From the NCBI RefSeq assembly GCF_010998615.1, contig NZ_JAAEAH010000031.1, positions 27,530 to 91,529 of the forward strand: a stretch of 64,000 nucleotides of DNA, given 5' to 3'. Source of the stretch: Myxococcus sp. CA023 (GTDB lineage: Bacteria > Myxococcota > Myxococcia > Myxococcales > Myxococcaceae). The position numbers and the translations under genes are program-made. Under the pieces are notes generated by a model. It was not told where the DNA came from. It did not search any database and worked only from the letters and a program-made list of their open reading frames with translations. Below are positions 17,854-26,460 of this stretch, one piece after another. Positions within the stretch are counted from its first letter, which is position 1; every line of letters begins with the position of its first letter.

Positions 17854-19308
17854 CTACGGGCGCTCGGCCGTCGCGCCGCGCAGCGGAGAGCGCAAGCGGA
17901 TGGGCGGCGACTCCGGCGCGGGGCGGATCCACCGCTTGGGCGCGAGGCCGTCCACCTCTTGAGCGAGGTCCACGTCCGGGTCCACCAGCAGCTCGGCGGG
18001 GCGGCCATTGAGCGACACCTGGGCGTCGACGTGGACCTGGACGCGGCCCTTGCCCTGCGCCTCGAAGTCCCGGGCGATGTGCCGCGCCAACTGGAGGATG
18101 AGGTCCGGCTGCACCGACATCTCCCGCTCCTGGAGGCGGGTGAGGTATTGGCTGGGCGCGACGTGCCACTCCCGGTCCGACGCCGGGTCGCGGACGATGA
18201 ATGTCACGCTGCCGTTCTTCTCGCGCGCCATCACTCGCCAGGAGAAGCGCATGCCCTGCTCGTGCCACAGGACGTTGCCGCCGTAGAGGTGGGTGCGCAG
18301 CGGAATGGCGACCTGCATGACGGCGTAGGTCAGGGCCAGTCCGAGCGCCACCTGTCCCTTCCAGCCGGGAGCGCTCAGGGCGGGCGTCACGGGCGTTTCT
18401 GAGGCGGCCGAAGTCGCGACGGACGTCCGCGCGAGGCAGGCGCGCAGCCCGTGGAACAGCCGCCGTGGCCAGGAGGCTTCGAAGAAGACCAGGGCCCCGG
18501 TGACCATGATGACGGGGAACATTCCAATGGGAAACAGCGCGGAGGTGGCCGCGTGGAACCCGAGCACCACCACATAGGCGAAGGGCCGCAGCTTCCGGGT
18601 GAGGAGGAAGGCGACGATGGTGGTGTCGAAGAGGAATCCCGACCAGGCCGCGACGTAGGCGACCCAGGGCTCGTCGAGCATGGGACCGATGACGGGCAGG
18701 CTCGTCCGAGCCGACAGCCAGATGCTGAGTGGCTGGGCATGGAGCAGCCAGTCACCGGTCAGCTTCGCCAGCCCCGCGAAGACGTACACCACGCCCACCT
18801 GGAAGCGCAGCAGCAGCGTGCACCACGAGGGCAGCCAGTCACTGCGCAGCGCGGGCTTGCGCCAGGCATCCACCGAGAAGGCCCGGTGCGCCGGCACGAC
18901 GAGCATCAGCCCGAGGAGCAGGCTCACCAGGTAGTAGTGATTGAGGTAGTTGCTGACGTCCACGAGCTGGACGTAGGTGAAGGCGACGAACAGCAGGCCC
19001 ACTGTCACGCGGTAGAAGAGGCCCGCCGCCATGCAGAGCCCGAGTAGCGCGAGCACCGCGAAGACAGTGTGCATCCACGGCGCCGGCAGCGCGGGCACCC
19101 AGCCGAAGCCCCAGTAGGTGAAGTGGAAGCGGGGGCCGGTGAACAGCACGTCCACCCAGCCGAAGGCGAGGAACCGGACCGCTGAGACGAAGATGAGCAG
19201 CCCCAGCGCCACGCGGAACGCCACCAGCGCCGCGATGTCTCGCGGCGCCAGCAGCACCTTCCAGATGCGCCCGGACGCGGGGCGCTCGCAGGACGCCACC
19301 TCAGTCAT
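17854..19308 (-). CDS. HTTM-domain (gamma-carboxylase-like) membrane protein
   Basis: A 484-residue polytopic membrane protein. The first roughly 330 residues hold about eight hydrophobic segments with HTTM/vitamin-K-carboxylase-like features: APRDIAALVAFRVALGLLIF, FHFTYWGFGWVPALP, and VGVVYVFAGLAKLTGDWLLHAQPLSIWL, which carries the conserved Lys. A soluble C-terminal part of about 150 residues follows (MRFSWRVMAREKNGSVTFIV...). The ATG overlaps the end of the imelysin gene by eight bases, so the two are cotranslated. Because the partner belongs to an iron-linked family and the promoter carries Fur-like boxes, a role in metal acquisition is likelier than classical carboxylation (inference). 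Confidence 0.87.
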   Translation of the reverse strand: MTEVASCERPASGRIWKVLLAPRDIAALVAFRVALGLLIFVSAVRFLAFGWVDVLFTGPRFHFTYWGFGWVPALPAPWMHTVFAVLALLGLCMAAGLFYRVTVGLLFVAFTYVQLVDVSNYLNHYYLVSLLLGLMLVVPAHRAFSVDAWRKPALRSDWLPSWCTLLLRFQVGVVYVFAGLAKLTGDWLLHAQPLSIWLSARTSLPVIGPMLDEPWVAYVAAWSGFLFDTTIVAFLLTRKLRPFAYVVVLGFHAATSALFPIGMFPVIMVTGALVFFEASWPRRLFHGLRACLARTSVATSAASETPVTPALSAPGWKGQVALGLALTYAVMQVAIPLRTHLYGGNVLWHEQGMRFSWRVMAREKNGSVTFIVRDPASDREWHVAPSQYLTRLQEREMSVQPDLILQLARHIARDFEAQGKGRVQVHVDAQVSLNGRPAELLVDPDVDLAQEVDGLAPKRWIRPAPESPPIRLRSPLRGATAERP

Positions 19309-20539
19309 TGTCCCCCTCGACGGACTGAGGCAGCTCCAGGTCCAGCACGGTGACGAGCTCCGTCTTGAGCACATCCGTCACGCTCTTGATGGCGTCGTAC
19401 ATCGTACGCATCGCGGCCTTGTCCTGAGCCAGGACCGTCGCCAGGTCTTCACCCGGAACAGCGTCGATGCCCGCCGCCGCCGCCGCGTTGCGCTCGCGCA
19501 GCTTCGCCGCCAGCGCGTCGGCGCCCGAGGCCTCGAGCAGGTCGTCGAAGCCCGTGCCGGAGAAGTTCTCGCCGCAGCCTTCCGTGATGCGCCGGTAGCC
19601 CACCAGGTTGGCCCGGATGTTCGCCTTCGAGCGCGCGGCGAACTGCGACTCCAGGTGCTCCGGGCACGTCGACGTGGAGCAGTCACGCAGCGCCAGCGGC
19701 CGTGCCACCTTGAGGTCTTTCACCTCGCGCTCGAAGTAGAAGATGGCGTCGCTCACGGAGTTCAGCGCCGCCTGCGTGGAGGGGTACACGGCATTGCCGG
19801 AGCCCGCCGTCGTCAACGTCCGGCCGAAATTCTCCCCGTCCGGGGCCCACGCGTTCACCAGCGCGTCCGCGCGGCGGTGGACGTCGGCGGCCACCACGGC
19901 GGCGTACGCCCGCTTGCGCGCGGCCCGCTCGTCCGCGGACAGCGCCGCCCACGTGCCCTGGGACACGATGACGGAGGTGCCGGGGCAGGCGGTGTCGTTG
20001 CCCTCGAAGAAGAGCAGGTACTCCAGCGCGTACAGGCCGCGGCGGCTCACCAGTGAGCCGTCGAAGCTCTCCGACTCGTAGCTGCGGTTGACGAGCTGCT
20101 CCTCGAGGGCGCACCGGCTGACCAGGGGCCACGAGTAGATGTTGTCGCGAATCTCCGCGCCGCCCGGGAGGCTGCGGGGCGCGGCGGGACCGAACTGCAT
20201 CACCTCCGCCATCTGCCACACGTCCATGGCCTGGTGGTAGGCCTCGCGCGCGGCGTCTCGCGTGGTGGCATCCGGCGTGGCCGCGTGGGCCGCGACGGCG
20301 CTCTCCAGCGCGGTGGCCGCGGACTGGAACTCACGTGCCGTCTGCAGCACACAGGCTCCGGACGACTCCAGCAGCGCGGCGCGCGTCGCGGCCACCGTGT
20401 CGCCCGGATTGTCCGTCCCTGCGTCCGGCGGAGTCACCTTGTCCGACTTGCACGCGGACAGCGAGAGGAGGGCGGGCACCGCGAGCGCGATGGCACGCGC
20501 ACGCAGGACGGAGAGGGGGCGCGATGACTCGGTGTTCAT
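19301..20539 (-). CDS. imelysin-family (M75) lipoprotein
   Basis: A 412-residue lipoprotein with signal ending LSLSAC, then an imelysin fold. Family landmarks are YHQAMDVWQMAEVMQFGPAA, IRDNIYSWPLVSRCALEEQL, RRGLYALEYLLFF and the C-terminal bundle AMRTMYDAIKSVTDVLKTEL. The GxHxxE motif of the IrpA branch reads GLYALE here, with Tyr for His. Imelysins are mostly iron-regulated surface or periplasmic proteins thought to take part in iron or haem uptake. It is cotranslated with the HTTM gene and begins 27 bases from a Fur-like box. ATG 20539 gives the clean lipoprotein signal; the long upstream frame is not coding. Confidence 0.88.
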   Translation of the reverse strand: MNTESSRPLSVLRARAIALAVPALLSLSACKSDKVTPPDAGTDNPGDTVAATRAALLESSGACVLQTAREFQSAATALESAVAAHAATPDATTRDAAREAYHQAMDVWQMAEVMQFGPAAPRSLPGGAEIRDNIYSWPLVSRCALEEQLVNRSYESESFDGSLVSRRGLYALEYLLFFEGNDTACPGTSVIVSQGTWAALSADERAARKRAYAAVVAADVHRRADALVNAWAPDGENFGRTLTTAGSGNAVYPSTQAALNSVSDAIFYFEREVKDLKVARPLALRDCSTSTCPEHLESQFAARSKANIRANLVGYRRITEGCGENFSGTGFDDLLEASGADALAAKLRERNAAAAAGIDAVPGEDLATVLAQDKAAMRTMYDAIKSVTDVLKTELVTVLDLELPQSVEGDND

Positions 20540-20565
20540 GTCCGGGCTCGCTAACACGCCGATGT

Positions 20566-20580
20566 TGTTAATGACAATCA
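20566..20580 (-). promoter_or_regulatory. Fur-box-like site before the imelysin gene
   Basis: Read on the minus strand, TGATTGTCATTAACA matches the 7-1-7 Fur consensus tGATAATnATTATCa at 11 of 14 positions. It ends 27 bases before the imelysin ATG, where it could block transcription. Confidence 0.5.
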
Positions 20581-20673
20581 ACTTCAAAGTTTGCGGGAGA
20601 AACGTGCGAGTTTCCACAGGTTGGGTGTTGACCCGTCGCGGTCTTCCGGAGTACGAGGCGGACACGAAGAAAC

Positions 20674-20688
20674 TGATAACGATTATCG
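20674..20688 (+). promoter_or_regulatory. Fur-box-like site before the delta-60 lipoprotein gene
   Basis: TGATAACGATTATCG matches the 7-1-7 Fur consensus at 12 of 14 positions, and its core GATAA-CGA-TTATC is a perfect inverted repeat. It lies about 40 bases upstream of ATG 20727. With the site at 20566-20580 it implies iron control of both divergent transcripts. Confidence 0.68.
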
Positions 20689-20726
20689 TTTGCAGTTCGA
20701 CGAGTTCCTGAGGAGGGGAAAACATC

Positions 20727-22208
20727 ATGTTGAAGACGGTGAAGCACCGTAGCTTCCTGGTGCGTGGAGCCGCGTTGGCGCTCACGCTGGCGTGCATGAC
20801 GGGCTGTGGCGACGACGACGAGCCCACTCCGACGCCTGACGCGGGCACCAACACGGACGCCGGTACGGACGCGGGCACGAACCCGACGCCTGACGCCGGC
20901 ACTGGCGCGCTGGACAGCGACATCGCGGTGGTCCGCTTCAACGAGGACGGTACGCACGACACGACGTTCGGTGCGGGCGGCGTGACGCACGTGGACTTCA
21001 GCACCGGCCGCGACGGCACGCGTGACTCGCTGTGGGACGTGCGCGTGGACGGCACGGACCGCATTGTGCTGTTCGGCAACAAGCGCGCGGATGGTACGCG
21101 CGTGGACACCGACCGCGTGGTGGCCCGCCTGACGGCGACGGGCGCACTGGACACGACGTTCGGCTCGACCGAGACGCCCAACGGGTTCAGCGTCCTCAAC
21201 CTGTCCAACCTGAACGACGGCATGCGCTACGGCTTCATCCAGCCGGACGGCAAGATCATGACGTCCGGCTACACCTCCATGCCCACGGGCGTGGGGGCGC
21301 AGGCGGCCAACCGCATCGTGCTGCAGCGCCTGAACGACAACGGCAAGGCGGACGACGCGTTCGGCTGGAAGGGCGTCGTGACGTCCGCGCCGTTCCAGGC
21401 CCAGAGCGAGACCAACCCCGAGTGGGGCATGGCCGAGGCCTACGCCGCGGGCATGCAGTCCAACGGCAGCTACGTGACGACCGGCTACGGCCGCTCCGCG
21501 TCCTCTGGCAAGGTGGACCTGGTGTCCTTCCGCTACACCTCGACGGGCGCGCTCGACCCGACGTGGGGCACCGGCGGCGCCGTGGCGCTGGACCTGGTAG
21601 GTGACGACGACCGCGGCCGCAACCTGGTGGTCCTGAACGACGACCGCGTCCTGCACGTGGGCAGCGGCTCCCTGGGCGCGCAGAACATCCAGGCCCTCCT
21701 CCTGATGCAGACGCCGGACGGCCAGCCGGACACGACCTTCGCGCCGGAAGGCTACAAGACCTTCAGCCTCGACCGCCCGGAGCAGGCCTTCTTCGGCGTG
21801 GCCAAGTCGACGGACGGCAACTGGGCCGCCGCGGTGGGTTACCGCGCGGGTGGCAACCAGAACGCCGACGGCATCCTCGCCATCATCCCCACGAACGGCT
21901 CGGCGGAGGAGGTCATCATCAAGGCCACGCCGATCTCCACCACGGAGAACGACCGCTTCTGGTCCGTCGCCTTCGACTCGACCAACCGCATCTACGCGGC
22001 GGGCTTCGTGACCGAGGGTGGCGACAACGGGGACAACCAGATGGTGGTGGCGCGCTTCACCACCGACGGCAACCTCGACACGACCTTCGGCACCGGCGGC
22101 ATCGCGAAGATCAACGTCGCGACCGCGGGCACCGAGGAGGCCGCTCGCGGCATCGCCATCCAGTCGGACGGAAAGATCGTCATCGGCGGTCCCATTGAGA
22201 AGAAGTAA
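20727..22208 (+). CDS. delta-60 repeat lipoprotein
   Basis: A 493-residue lipoprotein: signal ending ACMTGC (Cys27), an acidic run, then a Thr/Pro/Asp linker of DAGT-type repeats, then a propeller-like array of delta-60 repeats recognisable by lines such as IAVVRFNEDGTHDTTFGAGG, ARLTATGALDTTFG, and the last, VARFTTDGNLDTTFGTGG. Such repeats occur in secreted or surface proteins of myxobacteria; no function is established. GAGGAGGGG precedes the ATG. Placement behind a Fur-like box and directly before the TonB-dependent receptor suggests a surface partner of that receptor (inference). Confidence 0.88.
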   Translation: MLKTVKHRSFLVRGAALALTLACMTGCGDDDEPTPTPDAGTNTDAGTDAGTNPTPDAGTGALDSDIAVVRFNEDGTHDTTFGAGGVTHVDFSTGRDGTRDSLWDVRVDGTDRIVLFGNKRADGTRVDTDRVVARLTATGALDTTFGSTETPNGFSVLNLSNLNDGMRYGFIQPDGKIMTSGYTSMPTGVGAQAANRIVLQRLNDNGKADDAFGWKGVVTSAPFQAQSETNPEWGMAEAYAAGMQSNGSYVTTGYGRSASSGKVDLVSFRYTSTGALDPTWGTGGAVALDLVGDDDRGRNLVVLNDDRVLHVGSGSLGAQNIQALLLMQTPDGQPDTTFAPEGYKTFSLDRPEQAFFGVAKSTDGNWAAAVGYRAGGNQNADGILAIIPTNGSAEEVIIKATPISTTENDRFWSVAFDSTNRIYAAGFVTEGGDNGDNQMVVARFTTDGNLDTTFGTGGIAKINVATAGTEEAARGIAIQSDGKIVIGGPIEKK

Positions 22209-22224
22209 TCGCTGACGCAGTGTA

Positions 22225-22287
22225 GAAGCAGGAGCCGGGGAGGGCGGTCCGCGCGCGGGCGGGCCTCCATCCCCGGCTCCTGGCTTC
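22225..22287 (+). terminator. long hairpin after the delta-60 gene
   Basis: AGGAGCCGGGGA (22230-22241) pairs exactly with TCCCCGGCTCCT (22270-22281), extended outward by a GAAG/CTTC pairing. There is only a weak T tract. It may end or attenuate transcription before the receptor gene. Confidence 0.6.
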
Positions 22288-22333
22288 TTGAGTCGACGGA
22301 CATCCCGGTCGAGACAAGGTCGAAACGCTTCAG

Positions 22334-24766
22334 ATGGCACTGTTCGAGCAGAAGCTGATGTGGGCGCGGAGCTGGACACTTCCGGCGCTCTTGCTGGCAT
22401 GGGCCTCCCCGGCCGCGGCGCAGTCCGAGCCGCCCCAGGACGCCGCCGCCGTGGCTCCCGAGTCGTCGCAGGTGCAGGACGCCGCCGCCGTGGCTCCCGA
22501 GCCGTCTCAGGTGCAGGACGCCGCCGCCGTTCCTGAAGCGCCGCAGGCGCAGGACGCCGCCGCGGAGACGCAGCAGGCCGAGCCCGCGCAGGCGCCCGTG
22601 GGCGACGCGCCGCTAGCCACCGAGCCTCCCGCGGGCGAGCCGCTGGTGCTGGAGCCTTCACCCGAGGCGGTGGAGAAGAAATTCGAGAGCGTGGTCGTGG
22701 GCACCTCGGAGGCGCGCACGAGCGGCTCCATCCACGTGCTCAAGCCCGCGCAACTGGAGCGCTTCGAGCGCGATGACCCGGCCGCCATCCTCCAGACGGT
22801 GCCCGGCGTGTACTCCCGCGGCGAGGACGGCTTTGGCCTGCGGCCGAACGTGGGCTTGCGCGGCGTCAATCCGGACCGCAGCAAGAAGGTCACCCTTCTG
22901 GAGGACGGTGTCCTCTTCGGCCCCGCGCCGTACTCCGCGCCGGCGGCCTACTACTTCCCGCTGGCCACGCGCATGCAGAGCATCCGCGTGCTCAAGGGGC
23001 CCTCGGCCATCCAGCAGGGACCGCAGACGGTGGGCGGCTCCGTGGAGTTCATCACCCGGGACATCCCCGCGTCCGAGTCCGCCTGGCTGGACGTGGCGGG
23101 CGGCGAGTACCTCTACGGCAAGGCCCACGGCGTCTTCGGCGCCAGCACCGAGCGCGCGGGCTTCCTGCTCGAAGGCCTCCACCTGCGCAGTGACGGCTTC
23201 AAGGAGCTGGACACCGTGGGCGGCAACACGGGCTTCACCCGCAACGAGTGGATGGCCAAGGGCCGCTACCTGCTCGTCCCCGAGGGCCCCGTGCGCCAGA
23301 CGCTCCAGCTCAAGCTGGGCTACTCGGACGAGGACTCGAACGAGACGTACCTGGGCCTGAGCAGCGCGGACTTCGCCGCCGCGCCGCTGCGCCGCTACGT
23401 CGCGAGCGCCCTGGACCACATGAAGTGGCACCGCACGCAGGTGGTGCTCAGCCACGAGCTCGAAGCGGGCGGGCTGGCCGTGACGACGTCCGTCTACCGG
23501 CATGACCTGAGCCGGGCGTGGCGCAAGGTGAACCGCTTCCGCGGCGCCTCCATCGCCAACGTGCTGGCGGACCCCACGAGCGCGCGCAACTCCATCTATT
23601 ACGGTGTGCTCACTGGCGAGCTGGACACGTCGTCGTCCCAGGACGCGCTGCTCATCGGCCCCAACGACCGCACGTATGTGTCCCAGGGCCTCCAGAGCAT
23701 CGCCCGTTGGACGGCCACCACCGGGCCGCTGAGCCACAACTTCGAGCTGGGCGCGCGCTTCCACTACGACAGCATCCGCCGCCTCCACACCGAGGATGCC
23801 TTCCTGATGCAGGGCGGTCAGCTCGTGCGGACCAGCGAGCCCACGTACACGACGGCCGACAACAAGGACTCCACGCACGCCATCGCCCTCCACGCGACGG
23901 ACGCCATCGGCTGGGGGCCCCTGGTGCTGACGCCGGGCGTGCGCATGGAAATCATCCGCTCGGCGTCGCGGAACCACCTGACGGGCACCGAGTCGAGCGG
24001 TGCGCTGGAGGTGCTCATGCCGGGCATGGGCATCTACGGCGCCCTGACGCGCGAGCTGGGCCTGTTCGCGGGCGCCTATCGCGGCTTCTCGCCCCCGGCG
24101 CCCGGACAGCCGGACGCGGTGCTGCCGGAGAAGAGCATCAACTACGAGGCCGGCGCGCGGTGGACCCGCCGTGGCGAGCGGCTGGAGGCGGTGGGCTTCT
24201 TCAACGACTACTCGAACCTCACCGACATCTGCACGTTCTCCAGCGGCTGCCTCAACGATGACCTCGACCGGCAGACGGACGCGGGCAAGGCCTATATCTA
24301 CGGCCTGGAAGTCTTCGGTGAGAAGACCTTCCGTCCGGGTGGGGGCGTGACGTTCCCCATCTCGCTGTCCTACACCTTCACGCGCACGCGGCTGCGTGAG
24401 GACTTCCAGTCGGCGGACCCGCAGTTCGGCAACGTGCGCGCGGGCGACGAGCTGCCCTACGTGCCCCAGCACCAGCTCTACGCCACCGCGGGCGTGGAGA
24501 CGTCCTGGGGCGGCCTGGCCCTGAGCGCCTTCTATGTGGATGCCATGCGCGAGCAGGCAGGGCAGGGCGAGGTGCCTCCGGAACAGCTGACGGACGCGCT
24601 GCTGACGTTCGACGTCAACGCGAGCTGGAACTTCTCCCGCTGGGGGCAGCTGTACTTGAGCGCGCGCAACATCCTGGACGAGCAGGCCGTCGTGTCGCGC
24701 CGTCCCTACGGTGCCCGGCCCAACGCGCCTCGGACCGTCATCGTGGGCGTCAAGCTGGGCATCTGA
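22334..24766 (+). CDS. TonB-dependent outer-membrane receptor (siderophore/iron type)
   Basis: An 810-residue outer-membrane receptor. A signal peptide (about residues 1-33, ending AAAQ) is followed by an Ala/Gln/Glu-rich spacer of about 80 residues with tandem repeats, then a plug domain (VLKPAQLERFERDDPAAILQTVPGVYSRGEDGFGLRPNVGLRG; ...IQQGPQTVGGSVEFIT) and a 22-strand-type barrel ending in LSARNILDEQAVVSRRPYGARPNAPRTVIVGVKLGI with a hydrophobic last residue. It resembles FecA-like receptors. There is no STN signalling domain, so it is probably a transporter without surface signalling. The neighbouring Fur-like boxes support an iron-related substrate. Confidence 0.92.
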   Translation: MALFEQKLMWARSWTLPALLLAWASPAAAQSEPPQDAAAVAPESSQVQDAAAVAPEPSQVQDAAAVPEAPQAQDAAAETQQAEPAQAPVGDAPLATEPPAGEPLVLEPSPEAVEKKFESVVVGTSEARTSGSIHVLKPAQLERFERDDPAAILQTVPGVYSRGEDGFGLRPNVGLRGVNPDRSKKVTLLEDGVLFGPAPYSAPAAYYFPLATRMQSIRVLKGPSAIQQGPQTVGGSVEFITRDIPASESAWLDVAGGEYLYGKAHGVFGASTERAGFLLEGLHLRSDGFKELDTVGGNTGFTRNEWMAKGRYLLVPEGPVRQTLQLKLGYSDEDSNETYLGLSSADFAAAPLRRYVASALDHMKWHRTQVVLSHELEAGGLAVTTSVYRHDLSRAWRKVNRFRGASIANVLADPTSARNSIYYGVLTGELDTSSSQDALLIGPNDRTYVSQGLQSIARWTATTGPLSHNFELGARFHYDSIRRLHTEDAFLMQGGQLVRTSEPTYTTADNKDSTHAIALHATDAIGWGPLVLTPGVRMEIIRSASRNHLTGTESSGALEVLMPGMGIYGALTRELGLFAGAYRGFSPPAPGQPDAVLPEKSINYEAGARWTRRGERLEAVGFFNDYSNLTDICTFSSGCLNDDLDRQTDAGKAYIYGLEVFGEKTFRPGGGVTFPISLSYTFTRTRLREDFQSADPQFGNVRAGDELPYVPQHQLYATAGVETSWGGLALSAFYVDAMREQAGQGEVPPEQLTDALLTFDVNASWNFSRWGQLYLSARNILDEQAVVSRRPYGARPNAPRTVIVGVKLGI
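22436..22564 (+). repeat. in-frame 39-base tandem repeats in the receptor gene
   Basis: Two near-identical 39-base units (22436-22474 and 22475-22513), a shortened 36-base third (22514-22549) and the start of a fourth encode QDAAAVAPE-type repeats in the spacer between signal peptide and plug. Copy number could vary by slippage. Confidence 0.85.
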
Positions 24767-24799
24767 AGCCCGGACACCACCGCGGGCGGCGTCTCGCTT

Positions 24800-25207
24800 C
24801 TAGAGGTAGAAGCGGTCCGTCACGCCCGCGGTGCGTTGGAGGATGGCGCTCCAGCCCAGCCACAGGGCGATGCCGCTGGCATCCGCCCGCGCTTCCGCAC
24901 CCAGGGCTCCCAGCGAGCCCGTGCACCCGGCCAGCGTGAAGCGTCCTGAATCGGTCAGGTGTGTGAGGAGGGCGCGCAACGTGGGCATCCCACGCGACTC
25001 GAAGCGGTTGGTGACGTCATCGCGACCCATGAAGTCCGGGTCGTCGAGCGCCCCATCGAGGAAGCGCTCCAGGGCCCACCAGAAGAGGTACACCTCCGCC
25101 TTGCGGCCAGACGCCACGGCAGCGGCGGCGATGGACAGGCCTTGATGCACGCGGTCGTAGTCGCCGCTGTGCAGGAAGACAACCACGTGGGTCGGGGGGG
25201 CGCTCAC
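24800..25207 (-). CDS. DsrE-family-like protein
   Basis: About 135 residues from GTG 25207. The pattern THVVVFLHSGDYDRVHQGLSIAAAAVASGRKAEVYLFWWALERF matches the Rossmann-like DsrE/F/H fold, which in relatives takes part in sulfur relay or small-molecule binding. One Cys lies in FTLAGCTGSLGALG, in the region where DsrE proteins often have their active Cys. It is divergent from the mevalonate operon. The upstream frame remains open to 25339, so the start is uncertain. Confidence 0.72.
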   Translation of the reverse strand: MSAPPTHVVVFLHSGDYDRVHQGLSIAAAAVASGRKAEVYLFWWALERFLDGALDDPDFMGRDDVTNRFESRGMPTLRALLTHLTDSGRFTLAGCTGSLGALGAEARADASGIALWLGWSAILQRTAGVTDRFYL

Positions 25208-25368
25208 GCGGCGCTCATACCGCCCACGAGGCGCCAGCGTCCACCCACACGCCGAGACTGACCGCCCGGCCCCTTTGGCTTGCGCCTGGGCCGCCGTGCT
25301 TGCTAGGAAACCCCGGTCATTCGGGCACTTACGCGCCATGGCACCTGGGCGGACCGGACTTCAACGAG

Positions 25369-26427
25369 ATGGGCGACGACATCACAGCCAGACGCAAGGA
25401 CGCACATCTCGACCTTTGCGCGACGGGTGACGTCGAACCCAGCGGAAACAGCACCCTGCTGGAGTGCGTCAAGCTGGTCCACTGCGCGATGCCGGAGATG
25501 TCCGTGGAGGACGTGGACCTGTCCACGGCGTTCCTGGGCAAGCGGCTGCGCTACCCGCTTCTCGTCACCGGCATGACGGGTGGGACGGAGCGTGCGGGCG
25601 CGGTGAATCGCGACCTGGCGCTGCTCGCCGAGCGCCACGGCCTGGCCTTCGGTGTGGGCAGCCAGCGCGCCATGTCGGAGGACGCCTCGCGGGCCGCGTC
25701 CTTCCAGGTGCGGCAGGTGGCGCCCACGGTGGCGCTCCTGGGCAACATCGGCATGTTCCAGGCCATCGGGCTGGGCGTGGATGGGACGCGCCGGCTGGTG
25801 GACGGCATTGGCGCGGACGGGCTGGCGCTGCACCTCAACGCGGGCCAGGAGCTGACGCAGCCGGAAGGCGACCGGGACTTCCAGGGCGGCTACCGCGTGG
25901 TGGAGCTGCTGGTGAAGGCCTTTGGCGATCGGCTGCTGGTGAAGGAGACGGGCTGCGGCATTGGCCCGGACGTCGCGCGTCGGTTGGTGGACCTGGGCGT
26001 GCGGAACATCGACGTGTCCGGTCTGGGCGGGACGTCCTGGGTGCGCGTGGAACAACTTCGCGCGTCGGGCGTACAGGCACAGCTGGGGGCGGAGTTCAGC
26101 GCGTGGGGCATCCCCACGGCGGCTGCGTTGGCCTCCGTGCGCCGGGCCGTGGGCCCGGATGTCCACCTGGTGGCGAGCGGCGGCCTGCGCACGGGGCTGG
26201 ACGCGGCCAAGGTGCTGGCGCTGGGGGCGAACCTGGCCGGCATGGCGCTGCCGTTGTTCCGGGCGCAGCAGGCGGGTGGGCTCGAGGCGGCGGAGGCGGC
26301 GCTGGAGGTCATCCTGGCGAGTCTGCGGCAGGCGCTCGTGCTGACGGGAAGCAGAAGCTGCGCTGAACTGAGACAGCGGCCCCGGGTGGTCACCGGAGAG
26401 TTGAAGGATTGGTTGGCGGCGCTGTAG
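25369..26427 (+). CDS. fni: isopentenyl-diphosphate delta-isomerase, type 2 (FMN-dependent)
   Basis: A 352-residue TIM-barrel flavoenzyme interconverting isopentenyl and dimethylallyl diphosphate. Family signatures are RKDAHLDLC at the N-terminus, YPLLVTGMTGGTERAGAVNRDLALLAERHGLAFGVGSQRAM, LHLNAGQELTQPEGDRDF, VKETGCGIG and the FMN-phosphate loop VASGGLRTGLDAAKVLALGA. ATG 25369 gives the standard N-terminus; the frame is open to TTG 25300. It is the first gene of the mevalonate operon. Confidence 0.95.
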   Translation: MGDDITARRKDAHLDLCATGDVEPSGNSTLLECVKLVHCAMPEMSVEDVDLSTAFLGKRLRYPLLVTGMTGGTERAGAVNRDLALLAERHGLAFGVGSQRAMSEDASRAASFQVRQVAPTVALLGNIGMFQAIGLGVDGTRRLVDGIGADGLALHLNAGQELTQPEGDRDFQGGYRVVELLVKAFGDRLLVKETGCGIGPDVARRLVDLGVRNIDVSGLGGTSWVRVEQLRASGVQAQLGAEFSAWGIPTAAALASVRRAVGPDVHLVASGGLRTGLDAAKVLALGANLAGMALPLFRAQQAGGLEAAEAALEVILASLRQALVLTGSRSCAELRQRPRVVTGELKDWLAAL

Positions 26428-26460
26428 AGGGTGGCCGCGCCGAAGTCTGGAAGGAAGAAC

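Noticed and set aside
22436..22564. Tandem repeats considered as a CRISPR array
   Set aside because: Units are contiguous with no spacers and in frame within a coding region.
22658..24472. 604-codon minus-strand frame over the TonB-dependent receptor
   Set aside because: No motif and antisense to a well-supported receptor.
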